Assembly (NCBI RefSeq): GCF_042675645.1 | Contig: NZ_JBHTJH010000001.1 | Location: forward strand, 124,001-188,000 | Length of the DNA: 64,000 nt | Reading direction: 5' to 3' | Origin: Sungkyunkwania multivorans | GTDB lineage: Bacteria > Bacteroidota > Bacteroidia > Flavobacteriales > Flavobacteriaceae | Part shown: one piece after another, positions 25,958 through 35,212 of the stretch | Numbering within the stretch: position 1 is the stretch's first letter | Layout of the letters: each line of letters opens with the position of its first letter | Notes under the pieces: generated by a model | The model's input: the letters and a program-made list of their open reading frames with translations, nothing else | Databases searched by the model: none | Told to the model about the DNA's origin: nothing | Program-made: the position numbers and the translations under genes

Positions 25958-27160
25958 TTATATTTCATTAACGTAATCGTCTAAATACTTGTAATTTTCA
26001 GTTAACTCCCTGTTTTTCGTCATATTAGCTCTTTCTAAAACGCCATCTTTATCCCCGTTAAAAAAGGCAGGTATTACATGGGTTAAAAATGCTTCTCCAA
26101 ACCCCTCACTGGCATCTCTTGGAAGCTCACACGGCAAGTTATCAACTGCCATGACGGCTATCGCCTGTTTCTTTTTGAAATCCAATTCTTTTTCAGTAAG
26201 TGGGTCATAGCCATAGATGGGATCTGCAACAGTTGAGGGACGTATCGTACATGCTACTGGCCCGTCGATATCACAACTTATATCTGCCACTACTTTTGGC
26301 TTAAAATCTGGTGATTTGGCATCATTTCTTGTAAAAAGGAAGGGAGCTCCTTCCCCAAAAAAATGACCAGCAATATAAAGGTCGGTTACAGCAGCATAAC
26401 GCATAAAAGTAGACCGGTATTGTGTTGGATTCTTGTAAAAATCTTTCTTACCCAATTGTTTCTTGTCCTTACGCTCATTGTAGTCCAATACATCAATATT
26501 GCAATAGACTGGCTCATCAAAGGTTTGAGTCAGATACTGTGTAGGAGTCACCTCCCTTAATTTCATGGCATCCAACATTTCCTTGGCACCTGCCCCTACT
26601 CGTCCTTTACCTGTGAGCAAGATCTTCATATTGTGCAGATGAATCCGTCTTAAGGCATCGATCAACGCCCGTTGATCAGGCAATTTTTCAGCTTTAGGCA
26701 AATTGAAAGTTTCAAACTTTAGACCATACGCTCTAAATCCGTTGTAAGCACCAACGATTCCAGCATAGCGACCAAAGGCAACCAAGCGCTGCCCTTTTTT
26801 ATCGGTGATGACCTCGTGATCGTACAACGCTATGTTTTGATCCAAGATCGTTTGAAGCAGCTTCCTATTGTAAGGCTGTTTCTTTATAGTATGTGAAAAG
26901 AAAAAATATTTTTTATTGGGAATCAATGCTTCGATGGGAACTTCCTTTACACCAAGCAACACATCACAATCCGAGATATCATCGGTGACCTCTATTCCCA
27001 TTGCTCGGTATTCGTCATCGCCAAATACCCTGATATCAGAACTTTCTACGGCAAGTTCTGCTCCTGGGAATCGTTCTAAAAGCTCCTTACAAGCCATTGG
27101 GGACAAGACTACACGACGATCTGGCGGATTCTTTCGTTCTTTGATAATTCCAAATTTCAT
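25958..27160 (-). CDS. Saccharopine-dehydrogenase-like NAD(P)-dependent oxidoreductase
   Basis: A 400-residue protein with the alanine dehydrogenase/PNT N-terminal fold (MKFGIIKERKNPPDRRVVLSP, then DVLLGVKEVPIEALIPNK) and a Rossmann motif GKGRVGAGAKEML near 182-194. Later come VADISCDIDGPVACTIRPST and MAVDNLPCELPRDASEGFG, typical of the lysine-forming saccharopine dehydrogenase (Lys1-like) branch. In yeast that enzyme makes lysine; Bacteroidetes use the diaminopimelate route, so here it may instead take part in lysine breakdown or act on another amino acid. Family sure, substrate open. It stands alone, divergent from ssrA. Confidence 0.8.
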   Translation of the reverse strand: MKFGIIKERKNPPDRRVVLSPMACKELLERFPGAELAVESSDIRVFGDDEYRAMGIEVTDDISDCDVLLGVKEVPIEALIPNKKYFFFSHTIKKQPYNRKLLQTILDQNIALYDHEVITDKKGQRLVAFGRYAGIVGAYNGFRAYGLKFETFNLPKAEKLPDQRALIDALRRIHLHNMKILLTGKGRVGAGAKEMLDAMKLREVTPTQYLTQTFDEPVYCNIDVLDYNERKDKKQLGKKDFYKNPTQYRSTFMRYAAVTDLYIAGHFFGEGAPFLFTRNDAKSPDFKPKVVADISCDIDGPVACTIRPSTVADPIYGYDPLTEKELDFKKKQAIAVMAVDNLPCELPRDASEGFGEAFLTHVIPAFFNGDKDGVLERANMTKNRELTENYKYLDDYVNEI

Positions 27161-27281
27161 GCGACAAGGGTTATTTTGTTCAGATTATAACGAAATTGAG
27201 TGTAAATGGTATAATTTTTGCGCTAAAATAATCGGATTTAAAGTTGCAAGCAAACTTTTCCACCTGTAGCGAATAAATTGT

Positions 27282-27289
27282 TAGCTTTG
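27282..27289 (+). promoter_or_regulatory. Candidate minus-7 element of ssrA
   Basis: TAGCTTTG matches TAnnTTTG exactly and lies 80 bases before the mature tmRNA 5-prime end, leaving room for a processed leader. Confidence 0.35.
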
Positions 27290-27368
27290 CAACCCACATC
27301 GTGACAGAGCGATATTAGTTTTAACATATTGTCATATGAAATGATGATTAGATGTTCATTGAAAATAT

Positions 27369-27767
27369 GGGGTCGACTGGTTTTGACAGCGAGTCGAATT
27401 GAGATGTAAGCACGTCGAGCTATGGAATTAATGCTCGTTAATCTCTTATTTCAAACCTTTAAATGGCGAGAATAACTACGCTCTTGCTGCCTAATCCGAC
27501 TGAATTATAGTAAGTCTTTGGCCTAGTCCCGCAAGGCGGGAAAGCGAGATGTCTCTGGGGAGCCCTTGTTGATGGCGCCCCGCCAAGAGGCACCATAAAA
27601 GTCAACATCGAAATTACGTAGCTTCGGCGTAATTTTTAACCTAAAGAAGCTAAGCTTGTAGTAGGCGGTTCTGGGTCAGCTGCAAGTCGAAAAACGAACT
27701 AGAACTAAACGTGTAGAAAGCATTTTAATTGCTTGTTTGGACGAGGGTTCGATTCCCTCCGACTCCA
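27369..27767 (+). ncRNA. ssrA: Transfer-messenger RNA (tmRNA)
   Basis: The 5-prime end GGGGTCGACTGG and the 3-prime end TTCGATTCCCTCCGACTCCA form the alanyl acceptor and T arms: GGGGTCG pairs with CGACTCC. The 3-prime CCA is not encoded. The tag frame at 27465-27494 reads GENNYALAA followed by TAA, the Bacteroidetes form of the tag. Length of about 399 bases is normal. It rescues stalled ribosomes together with SmpB, which is not in the window. Confidence 0.97.
27465..27494 (+). other. ssrA: tmRNA proteolysis-tag reading frame
   Basis: GGC GAG AAT AAC TAC GCT CTT GCT GCC TAA encodes GENNYALAA and stop. The resume codon is GGC, as in other Bacteroidetes where the tag starts with Gly. The terminal LAA is the ClpXP recognition signal. 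Confidence 0.92.
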
Positions 27768-27774
27768 CTTCAAA

Positions 27775-27797
27775 AGCCACCCGAAGGTGGCTTTTTT
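27775..27797 (+). terminator. Factor-independent terminator of ssrA
   Basis: AGCCACC, loop CGAA, GGTGGCT, then six T. It starts 8 bases past the tmRNA 3-prime end. The tetraloop is of the stable GNRA-like kind. Confidence 0.88.
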
Positions 27798-28051
27798 CGT
27801 TCCGTCTGCGGGAGCCTGTGCGCCCGCTGGCCCCTGGGCTAAAAATGTCCTCGGGACATTTTCTTTACGCTCGGTCCTCCTCCGACTCCACCTCCACTAT
27901 CAGCTAAATCACAGGCATAAAAGAGGTTTTCCGCTTATATATTAAATGCTCGGTCCTATCCGAAGCTTTAGCGAAGGAGGGCTTCAGTGGAAATGGATGC
28001 TTTTTGAAAATTGTCTATATTTAATTCATTTCGAACCATAATCGACCGACC
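27798..28051. other. Gap behind ssrA with short repeats
   Basis: No gene is visible here. The stretch starts with a GC-rich piece (CCGTCTGCGGGAGCCTGTG), holds a second copy of the 12 bases CTCCGACTCCAC from the tmRNA 3-prime end at 27880-27891, and contains GAAGC/GCTTC arms near 27963-27986. It looks like worn repeat material or an old integration scar. Confidence 0.4.
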
Positions 28052-29203
28052 TTGAAACCAAAATTTCCGACCTTTTTCATCGCTTTCACACTATTGACAT
28101 TTTCATTTATTGCGTGTCATCAGGACCAGAATCCAAAAACCCTACTTTTTATTGGGAGTTATACTGAAGGTGTCCCGTCCACTGGCATCTATATATATGA
28201 GCTAGACCATGAGAGCGAAAAGCTCAGAGCGCTATATACCGAAGATAGTATCGTAAATCCCTCTTTTCTAAAAATATCCACTAATGGAGATTTTCTGTAT
28301 GCTGTAACTAAAAGTCAGTTAGAAACCCATGGAAGCATCGCTGCTTTTAAAGTTCAACCATCTACTGGAAAGCTTACTCGGATCAATGAGCAACCCGCTG
28401 GAGGAAGAAACCCAGTACACTTGTCCATTTCCAAGGATGGCGACCATCTTATCAATTCCAACTATACCGATGCAGGTATCTCCTGTTTCAAAATAGAAAA
28501 GGATGGAAGTCTTGAAGCCTATTCGCAGCTTCTTCGATTTAAAGACAGCAGCATTGTAAAAGGACGCCAAGATGAAGCCCATATTCATTCGACCAACTTT
28601 TCACCAGATGGAAATTTTATGTTCGCGCAAGATCTTGGTGCCGATAAGATTCGCACTTTCGCCGTTGGCACTACAACAGAAAATTTTCTAAAACCAGCTG
28701 TAGGGTTGAGCTTGAAGACAAAACCAGGAAGTGGACCCAGACATTTTACCTTTCATCCCAAGGGTAACTTTGGATATGGTATCGAGGAATTGAGCGGTAA
28801 AATTTCAAGGTATCGTTATTCGAACGGAATCCTCACATTCCAACAAGATTACCCATCATATGCCAATAAGCAAGCTATCTACAGAGCAGCGGATATACAT
28901 ATTTCTCCAGATGGTCTATTTCTTTATGCATCTAACAGAGGTCCAAAGGAAAATTCCATATCGGTCTTCGCTATTGACCAAGGCAATGGTGATCTTAAGT
29001 TAGTTGAACGCACCCCGACTTATGGTGACCATCCGAGAAATTTTGTCATTGATCCATCTGGAAAATTCTTGTTAGTAGCCAATCAATTCTCTAACAATGT
29101 CGTTATCTTTAAACGTGACCTCGATACCGGAAAACTCAGCAAGCTTCCCCAGGAGCTGACGATAGCCAATCCCTCGAGCTTACAGACGGCGACATATAAC
29201 TAG
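28052..29203 (+). CDS. Lactonase-family beta-propeller lipoprotein (6-phosphogluconolactonase-like)
   Basis: A 383-residue protein with a TTG start at 28052; the lipoprotein signal follows at once (residues 1-21, Cys22 in FIACHQD), which supports the start. The rest is a seven-bladed propeller of the YbhE/Pgl type: GSYTEGVPSTGIYIYELD, then FLKISTNGDFLYAVTK, GPRHFTFHPKGNFGYGI, HISPDGLFLYASNRG and HPRNFVIDPSGKFLLVANQ. Cytoplasmic Pgl hydrolyses 6-phosphogluconolactone; this exported form more likely acts on another lactone or sugar acid outside the cell. Same fold, unknown substrate. Confidence 0.82.
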   Translation: MKPKFPTFFIAFTLLTFSFIACHQDQNPKTLLFIGSYTEGVPSTGIYIYELDHESEKLRALYTEDSIVNPSFLKISTNGDFLYAVTKSQLETHGSIAAFKVQPSTGKLTRINEQPAGGRNPVHLSISKDGDHLINSNYTDAGISCFKIEKDGSLEAYSQLLRFKDSSIVKGRQDEAHIHSTNFSPDGNFMFAQDLGADKIRTFAVGTTTENFLKPAVGLSLKTKPGSGPRHFTFHPKGNFGYGIEELSGKISRYRYSNGILTFQQDYPSYANKQAIYRAADIHISPDGLFLYASNRGPKENSISVFAIDQGNGDLKLVERTPTYGDHPRNFVIDPSGKFLLVANQFSNNVVIFKRDLDTGKLSKLPQELTIANPSSLQTATYN

Positions 29204-29379
29204 AAAAAAATCCAAGTTGGTCCTAGCTCCATTTTTTTAAAGGCCCATAGATACAAGTTTGCTCGAATTTCGAAACGAGAATTCCCTATAAATAATTATA
29301 TATCAATAATTTAAATAGAAATAAATAATATTGACCAAATACGTATTTTAGCCATTCAGAAAACAATCAGTAACCGAAA

Positions 29380-31293
29380 TTGAAATACATTGTAAACATA
29401 TTTATACGAAATGAGCTAGTCTTGCTCATCTTCTTCCTCTTGGGTCATTTGTCATATGCCCAAGACATCAATGACCCTAAATTGGACAGGGCTTTGGACT
29501 CTCTTACCACAAATCCGCAGTATTCATATCTTCAATTGTCCGAAATTTCGAACGATAGGACAGCCTCTGACAAACTAAGAGCGACGGCACGATTACATCT
29601 AGGAAGTTATTTTAACAATATAGGAGTCGTTGATTCAGCCATTTTTTATGCCCAAAGATCACTTTTCCACTTAAATGAAAAAAAACATATTGCCAAAGCC
29701 TACCGAATTTTAGGATCTAGTTATCGTAGAAGTGGCAAAATAGATAAGGCGCTGGACTTCTTATACGAGAGCCTGAAGATCTCTGAAGAAATTCAATATA
29801 AGGAGATGATCTCAATTACCAAGTCTGATCTTGGGATCCACTATGTAAATAAGAAGGAATATGATAAAGCATTGAAGTTTTTACATGAGAGCATTGAGGC
29901 TGCGGAAACTGATCAGGCGGTGTATGGGAACTACGTAAATATCGGTGTGCTTTATTTCTACAAAGGTGATCTAGACAACGCCCAAAAGTACTTTATGAAG
30001 GCCTTTGAGTTAACGCCCCTAGAAAAAGACCCAAAAGTAGCGTCGACGCTCGCCTTAAATATTGGAGATGTATTTTACGAAAAAAAAGATCTTAAAAAAG
30101 CAGGGGAGTATTTTGATAAGAGTAAAGAAATTGCCGATGATCATGGTTTCAAAGACAAAAGTATCAACGCCTCTGTACACAAGGCGAAGGTAGTTCAGGG
30201 ACTGGGCAATCCGAACGAGGCGATTTTTATTTTGAATAACGCTCTTGAGGATGCGAAAGAGCTTTCCAATTTAGAAATTCAAAAAAGAATACATGAACGT
30301 TTAGTTTCTATCTATAGCGATCTTGATGACTACAAAGCAGCGAACAAAGCTCTTAGGAATTTTCATATCGTCAAAGATTCTATCGCGAACTTGAGACAAG
30401 AAAAAGAGGTTACTGAGCTTGAGGTAAAATATGAAACTGCCACCAAGGAGAAAGAGATATTGGAGCTTAAAGAGGACCAGCTGATGATAAGCGAGGAGAT
30501 CAAACGTCAGCGACTGCTCAAAAAAGTATTCTTCATCGGATTTCTTATCATATTGATACCTATCATAGGATTGCTTTACGTTTATTATCAGAAACTACAG
30601 GTAAGGAATAAATACAATGAACAAAAAGAAGAAATGCACAAAGAACGTATCTCATCTTTCCTCAAAGAGCGAGAACTTCAACTGGCCAACACCTATGCTT
30701 TGGCACAAAATGAAGAGCGCGATAGAATAGCAAGGGAATTACATGATAGCATTGGCGGAAATTTGGCCGCCATCAAATTGCAAATGGTAGACATGAATCA
30801 TGATGACAATATGAAGCAAGATATCATCCAACAGTTGGATGACACCTACGAGCAGGTTCGCGAAATAGCACACGACCTTGTCCCGAAGAAGATCAGTCAG
30901 ACGGCTTTTACCAGCTATATCAGTGACTATATAAAGAACATCGAAAATGTTTCGGCACCAGATATCACTTTTATTCCACACCCAGTGGAACGGGTAAACG
31001 CCATAGATGAGAACCAGAAAGCTGAAATCTTCAAAATACTGCAAGAGTTACTCACCAATGCGCTGAAACATGCCAAGGCCAAGGTGATTGAAATTTGCCT
31101 AAATGCCTATGACGACAGTATTGAAATACTGTTCGAAGATGATGGGGTAGGCTTTGAACCCAAGAAAACCTCTAAAGGAATTGGCCTATCCAACATCGGG
31201 AAGCGGCTTCGCATGCTCGAGGCGAAAATGGACATTGACACAGCTAAAAACCGCGGCACTGCCATACGGATCGAAATACCCACTGCTCCATGA
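29380..31293 (+). CDS. TPR-containing sensor histidine kinase, NarX-type
   Basis: A 637-residue kinase with a TTG start at 29380, supported by the signal peptide (residues 1-27, ending SYAQD). TPR units cover about 65-330, coiled coil 335-378, membrane helix 382-402, then HisKA_3 with the phospho-acceptor His455 in RIARELHDSIGGNLA, and a HATPase with ELLTNALKHAKA and EDDGVGFEP then GIGLSNIGKRL. Its last 4 bases overlap the start of the response regulator, so the two make one two-component system. The TPR part should sense an envelope signal. No target gene can be named. Confidence 0.93.
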   Translation: MKYIVNIFIRNELVLLIFFLLGHLSYAQDINDPKLDRALDSLTTNPQYSYLQLSEISNDRTASDKLRATARLHLGSYFNNIGVVDSAIFYAQRSLFHLNEKKHIAKAYRILGSSYRRSGKIDKALDFLYESLKISEEIQYKEMISITKSDLGIHYVNKKEYDKALKFLHESIEAAETDQAVYGNYVNIGVLYFYKGDLDNAQKYFMKAFELTPLEKDPKVASTLALNIGDVFYEKKDLKKAGEYFDKSKEIADDHGFKDKSINASVHKAKVVQGLGNPNEAIFILNNALEDAKELSNLEIQKRIHERLVSIYSDLDDYKAANKALRNFHIVKDSIANLRQEKEVTELEVKYETATKEKEILELKEDQLMISEEIKRQRLLKKVFFIGFLIILIPIIGLLYVYYQKLQVRNKYNEQKEEMHKERISSFLKERELQLANTYALAQNEERDRIARELHDSIGGNLAAIKLQMVDMNHDDNMKQDIIQQLDDTYEQVREIAHDLVPKKISQTAFTSYISDYIKNIENVSAPDITFIPHPVERVNAIDENQKAEIFKILQELLTNALKHAKAKVIEICLNAYDDSIEILFEDDGVGFEPKKTSKGIGLSNIGKRLRMLEAKMDIDTAKNRGTAIRIEIPTAP

Positions 31294-31943
31294 GCCAACT
31301 ATCTCCATATCGATTGATCATTGCAGACGACCACAAGATGTTTCTCGATGGTCTTCAAAGCATTCTTCGTTACGAATCGGATTATGAAATAGTGATGACA
31401 GCGAACAATGGCCGAACTGTAAAAAAATACTTGACAATCAACCCAGACGAAAAGATCGACCTTGTGATCATGGATCTCAATATGCCTGAGATGGACGGTG
31501 TAGCTTTGAATAGTTACGTTAAAAAACAGTTCCCTTCTATAAAGACCCTTGTGGTAAGTATGCTGTCCGATCCAAACAAGATATACCAATTGATTCAAGA
31601 TGAAGTGAATGGCTATATCCCAAAGAATGCTCAAAAGGAGGAACTGTTATTAGCCATTGAGACCATTCTGGATGGCAATTCCTATTTTTCGAAATCGATC
31701 AAAGAAGCGTATACCAAGAGTATCTTTGAGCAAAAGAAAGCAAAGCCTGTCGCCCTCACAAAACGCGAGAAGGAGATACTGAAGCTCATTTCTGAAGAAT
31801 ATACCACACAGGAAATTGCCGATAAACTCTTCTTAAGCAAATATACCATCGAAGGATATCGTACGAGTCTTATGTCGAAGCTGGAGGTAAAGAACGTCGT
31901 GGGACTGGCAAAATATGCCATAAAGCATGGTTTGGTAGAATAA
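31290..31943 (+). CDS. NarL/FixJ-family response regulator
   Basis: A 217-residue two-domain regulator. The receiver has acidic pocket residues D13 and D14 and the phospho-acceptor D62 in LVIMDLNMPEMDG, with the Lys in IPKNAQKEEL. The LuxR-type HTH at the C-terminus reads LTKREKEILKLISEEYTTQE followed by KYTIEGYRTSLMSKL. It is coupled to the TPR kinase by an ATGA overlap. Targets are not visible; the following vgrG island runs on the other strand and converges on it. Confidence 0.95.
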   Translation: MSQLSPYRLIIADDHKMFLDGLQSILRYESDYEIVMTANNGRTVKKYLTINPDEKIDLVIMDLNMPEMDGVALNSYVKKQFPSIKTLVVSMLSDPNKIYQLIQDEVNGYIPKNAQKEELLLAIETILDGNSYFSKSIKEAYTKSIFEQKKAKPVALTKREKEILKLISEEYTTQEIADKLFLSKYTIEGYRTSLMSKLEVKNVVGLAKYAIKHGLVE

Positions 31944-32001
31944 TAATTTCTGTAGAGCCTCATCGATTGCAACAATTACAATCCTTACAGACCAATCCCC
32001 T

Positions 32002-32775
32002 TTAGCGAATGATCTCGAAACGCATTTCTTTCGGGACTTTTTGTAGATATAAATACATATCATAGGTCGTCCCCTCCTCCTTATTTTCAAAAAAAAGCAC
32101 TGGCTTAAAGTTTTTCTGGAATAGCGCAACCACCCTACCGTTGGCATAGTATTGAACATCGAGGTCTTCTGGGAAATCGGCTAATTGCATCTTTGAATCT
32201 TCTATTTGATCTATAACTTGCAACCATTCTTTTCTAGAGGTTTCGCTATCTGAATTGTAGGCAATATCAAATTCTTGGTTCTTTTTCTCGAGCAGCTCAT
32301 AAAATTGGTCAAACCTCTTATTTTTGAGTACGGCATGCAAATACCTGTAGTGTTCTACGATCTTAGGAAATGTTTTTTCTGGGTATTTCAAGATCTCCGA
32401 TTTAGACCATCCTGGCAATTCATACGGAACTTGAGCGTCAAAAGTAAAGGAATACTCGTAAAACTTCTCTTTCTTTTCAAAGCTTGGTGTCTTATGGCCA
32501 GCTATGATTTCCGTTATCTCGTAATTATTACCGCTAGACTCTTCCACCATAACTTCCAAGCGACTCCCGCGCGATAAATATTCTTCACTTTGTGGATACA
32601 CCTGAATTTTAACCGCTTGTTCCCCAGACTTTAGTATCAAATGATTGATGGGAAATCTTGTTGCCATAATACCGCGATCAAAAAAGTGAAACACAGGCAT
32701 ATCATTTACCAATAGGCTGTAGTGACAATTGGCACCACTAAATTTAAGTGAATAAAAATTTTGCGTGTTTTGCAT
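32002..32775 (-). CDS. Unknown protein of the vgrG island, possible immunity or adaptor
   Basis: A 257-residue protein without signal peptide or membrane helix. The N-terminal 110 residues look like a beta sandwich: YSLKFSGANCHYSLLVNDMPVFHF, then FPINHLILKSGEQAVKIQVYP, a pattern (small binding domain with VND-P and I-GEQ/N-I) found in some proteins beside type VI effectors. The C-terminal half is helical (HYRYLHAVLKNKRFDQFYELLEKK) followed by a short beta end (MYLYLQKVPKEMRFEII). It is the last gene of the island, 75 bases after the 784-residue protein. A role as immunity protein or loading factor for that protein is guessed from position only. Confidence 0.5.
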   Translation of the reverse strand: MQNTQNFYSLKFSGANCHYSLLVNDMPVFHFFDRGIMATRFPINHLILKSGEQAVKIQVYPQSEEYLSRGSRLEVMVEESSGNNYEITEIIAGHKTPSFEKKEKFYEYSFTFDAQVPYELPGWSKSEILKYPEKTFPKIVEHYRYLHAVLKNKRFDQFYELLEKKNQEFDIAYNSDSETSRKEWLQVIDQIEDSKMQLADFPEDLDVQYYANGRVVALFQKNFKPVLFFENKEEGTTYDMYLYLQKVPKEMRFEIIR

Positions 32776-32850
32776 TCGATACTATTATGTTCTCTAGTTG
32801 ACTCCCAGGTCTATCTTAACAAGATTTTATATAAAAACTCCAAAAGCGCC

Positions 32851-35205
32851 TTACGGGTTCGCAGCATTCTCTTCATCTTGACCGGTTATATAGCAATCTT
32901 CTTTTTCTATCGGCAACTCACGGGCTCTTAAAAGTCTAGAGTCTTCCGGACTTTGGTCCCAATTTCTTTTAAAGAACCCAAATCGAACACTTCCTCTAAA
33001 GGTGTAAGATACCACTAAACCTCCGAATGCTGCCTTTGGAAGTGCGTAGACTCCCTTCTTATCCGCGCCTACCTCCAGTCCGATACTCACGTCCGTTGTA
33101 CCAGAGATCCCAGCCTCTACGTCGGCTTCAAAAACACCACCAGCCACATCTCCAGTTCCTGCTTTTGCCGATAATTCTATCTCTAAAGCAAGTTCCCCAT
33201 CTGCACTGACATTGCCGCTGTTTTCATCAGACAACTCTTGTCGCGTATGAATGGTCATATTTGCAGAGACATTGACCTTCCCTTTTAATGCTATTTCAAA
33301 ATTGATCTCTAAATGGTCTTTAGCACGCCCTCGCACCCAAGCGATGACACGCCCAAAAGCAGGGGACCCTAAGTTAGCCGCAGCCTGTACCAGATCAACT
33401 TTGATCTGCGCACCGATCAAGGGGCTAGCCGCTAGTTGTAACTCTCCCACCGTAGCCACTTGATGCACATACTCGGGAGTTTCCTGGGTCATTTCCTGCA
33501 ATTTATAGGAAGTTGCAAACCCAATAGATGGAGCATCGATTCTAAATTCGATAGGCCAAGCTCTTACGGGTGAATTCTCGGAGGGAGTGAACTCTCCACT
33601 AATATCGTTCACAAGGTTTCGCACCCGATTAAAAAGCCCTAAAGTACGTCGAACCTTTTCTGCAAAATTGCGTCCTACCTCAACCGAGTCGCCACCATCC
33701 CAACTCGCCAGTACCGTTAAATTAAAATTGGAAAGTGCTTCGTCTTGTCGCACAAACATGGACCGATTTACTTCCAGATTTCTTATGGCTCCCCGATTGA
33801 GCGAGTATGGTTGCATCGTATGACTCCAAGCATATGCCAAGGGTGCCCTATAATTCCATTTGAACGCTATTTTCCATTCAATATCTGAATGCACATATAA
33901 CGGTACATCTTCTTTGTGTCTACATGTCTGAAGCGCAAAGCTATAAAGCCTGGCTGCGTCATCACTTTCTGGCCATATTTGATAAAAGATATGGAACGTA
34001 TTTTCGGAAAGATTGGAAAGTACTTCGTGCTTTACGGTATCTCCCTGTACGACCGCGGCTTCTTCACTTTGAGTATCGCCATTAAAGTCGATATAGGTCA
34101 AAGAAACTTTATCTTCTTTATGTTGATCGGAGACCAACTCGCATTCACTGACATCGAGGTCGGAAGCCTCTATCAACACCTCCTTTTTATTGTCCCGAGA
34201 GCCCGATATCATATGATAAGGTTCCCCGCTGACGCTTTCATTTTGGCTAAAATATACGTAATCCCTGTCCTTATTTTTAAAGATCACCTCGAGAAATCGA
34301 CAAGGATTATAAGCCGCTGATGTGATCTCTACCTGTTCTGTGCCAACGGGGACCACATCTCCCTTAGCAGCATCCACCGTAGATCGTTGATTTTCTATAG
34401 TTAGTCGCGGCCCTTCCTCTGCGACTTCTTCACCTCGCAGATTCTTATACCTGATGACAGGTGTTATACGCAAATAATCATTGAATGCCTGTTCTATGGT
34501 AGAGAAAAAACGCGCTTGCCATTCCATTTTAACAGGAAAATCAATGAGTAATTCTCCATCTACGGTACGCTCGGCGACAAATTCTAGTTGACTCTGGGTT
34601 TCATCCTCCATAAACTGAAGGGAAATGATGTCGCCATTGAGTCCTTCAGTCTTTATACGAAACTGAACAATGTCTCCATACCTTGCTCTGTGATGACTCT
34701 GAAGTGGACGTCCAGAATTGTCTAAGGAATATTCTACCCAATTGGCCTCAAGGATCTTTGTCTCACAAACACCTTTGACGAAGAAACCCCCTGGCAGTCT
34801 GTTAATGGGTTCATGTATGAATGGTTCGCACCAGATCAATCCAGTACCACATAGATGCCTTTCAACATTTACTTTGATAGTAGGACCAGTAAAGGAAGCA
34901 TCCTCGGCAGTAAAATCTTGTTGTTGATATTTTGGCGAATATATCCAGCGAAGCGCTTGTTTTTGTACTTCAGTGGTCATAGGACCAAAACCACCATCTT
35001 TTACGAAGACTGTGAGATATCCTTCACTTTCTATATTTACACGAACGATTTGTGGCTTATTATAATCGCCCTCAACAAAGAAAATGGATTTGGAATTTGC
35101 GAGGTCAATGGAAGGATGACTTACATTTTGATCTAGTTTAAGATTTTCTTCCAAAACCTGGTTATACCCTTCCCTAACATCTACTTGATTTACTTCCTCC
35201 TCCAT
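32851..35205 (-). CDS. 784-residue beta-rich protein, candidate type VI cargo
   Basis: A protein of no family I can name. It has no signal peptide. Residues 1-60 are acidic; 60-430 alternate beta strands in what look like repeated sandwich modules, for example YGDIVQFRIKTEGLNGDIISLQFMED-like stretches with Asp/Glu turns. Residues 430-640 have aromatic-rich segments (YSFALQTCRHKEDVPLYV, IEWKIAFKWNYRAPLAYAW). Residues 660-750 are a Gly/Ala-rich beta region (AKAGTGDVAGGVFEADVEAG, then GIS...GLEVGADKKGVYALP) ending in YTFRGSVRFGFFKRNWD. It follows the DUF4280 gene by 7 bases and so shares its transcript. Position behind vgrG and a PAAR-like gene makes it a candidate effector or cargo. No catalytic motif is seen. 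Confidence 0.5.
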   Translation of the reverse strand: MEEEVNQVDVREGYNQVLEENLKLDQNVSHPSIDLANSKSIFFVEGDYNKPQIVRVNIESEGYLTVFVKDGGFGPMTTEVQKQALRWIYSPKYQQQDFTAEDASFTGPTIKVNVERHLCGTGLIWCEPFIHEPINRLPGGFFVKGVCETKILEANWVEYSLDNSGRPLQSHHRARYGDIVQFRIKTEGLNGDIISLQFMEDETQSQLEFVAERTVDGELLIDFPVKMEWQARFFSTIEQAFNDYLRITPVIRYKNLRGEEVAEEGPRLTIENQRSTVDAAKGDVVPVGTEQVEITSAAYNPCRFLEVIFKNKDRDYVYFSQNESVSGEPYHMISGSRDNKKEVLIEASDLDVSECELVSDQHKEDKVSLTYIDFNGDTQSEEAAVVQGDTVKHEVLSNLSENTFHIFYQIWPESDDAARLYSFALQTCRHKEDVPLYVHSDIEWKIAFKWNYRAPLAYAWSHTMQPYSLNRGAIRNLEVNRSMFVRQDEALSNFNLTVLASWDGGDSVEVGRNFAEKVRRTLGLFNRVRNLVNDISGEFTPSENSPVRAWPIEFRIDAPSIGFATSYKLQEMTQETPEYVHQVATVGELQLAASPLIGAQIKVDLVQAAANLGSPAFGRVIAWVRGRAKDHLEINFEIALKGKVNVSANMTIHTRQELSDENSGNVSADGELALEIELSAKAGTGDVAGGVFEADVEAGISGTTDVSIGLEVGADKKGVYALPKAAFGGLVVSYTFRGSVRFGFFKRNWDQSPEDSRLLRARELPIEKEDCYITGQDEENAANP

Positions 35206-35212
35206 AACTGAT

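Noticed and set aside
27733..27945. 70-residue frame across the end of ssrA
   Set aside because: It overlaps the T arm of tmRNA and the terminator; the protein is rich in residues expected from GC-rich non-coding DNA.
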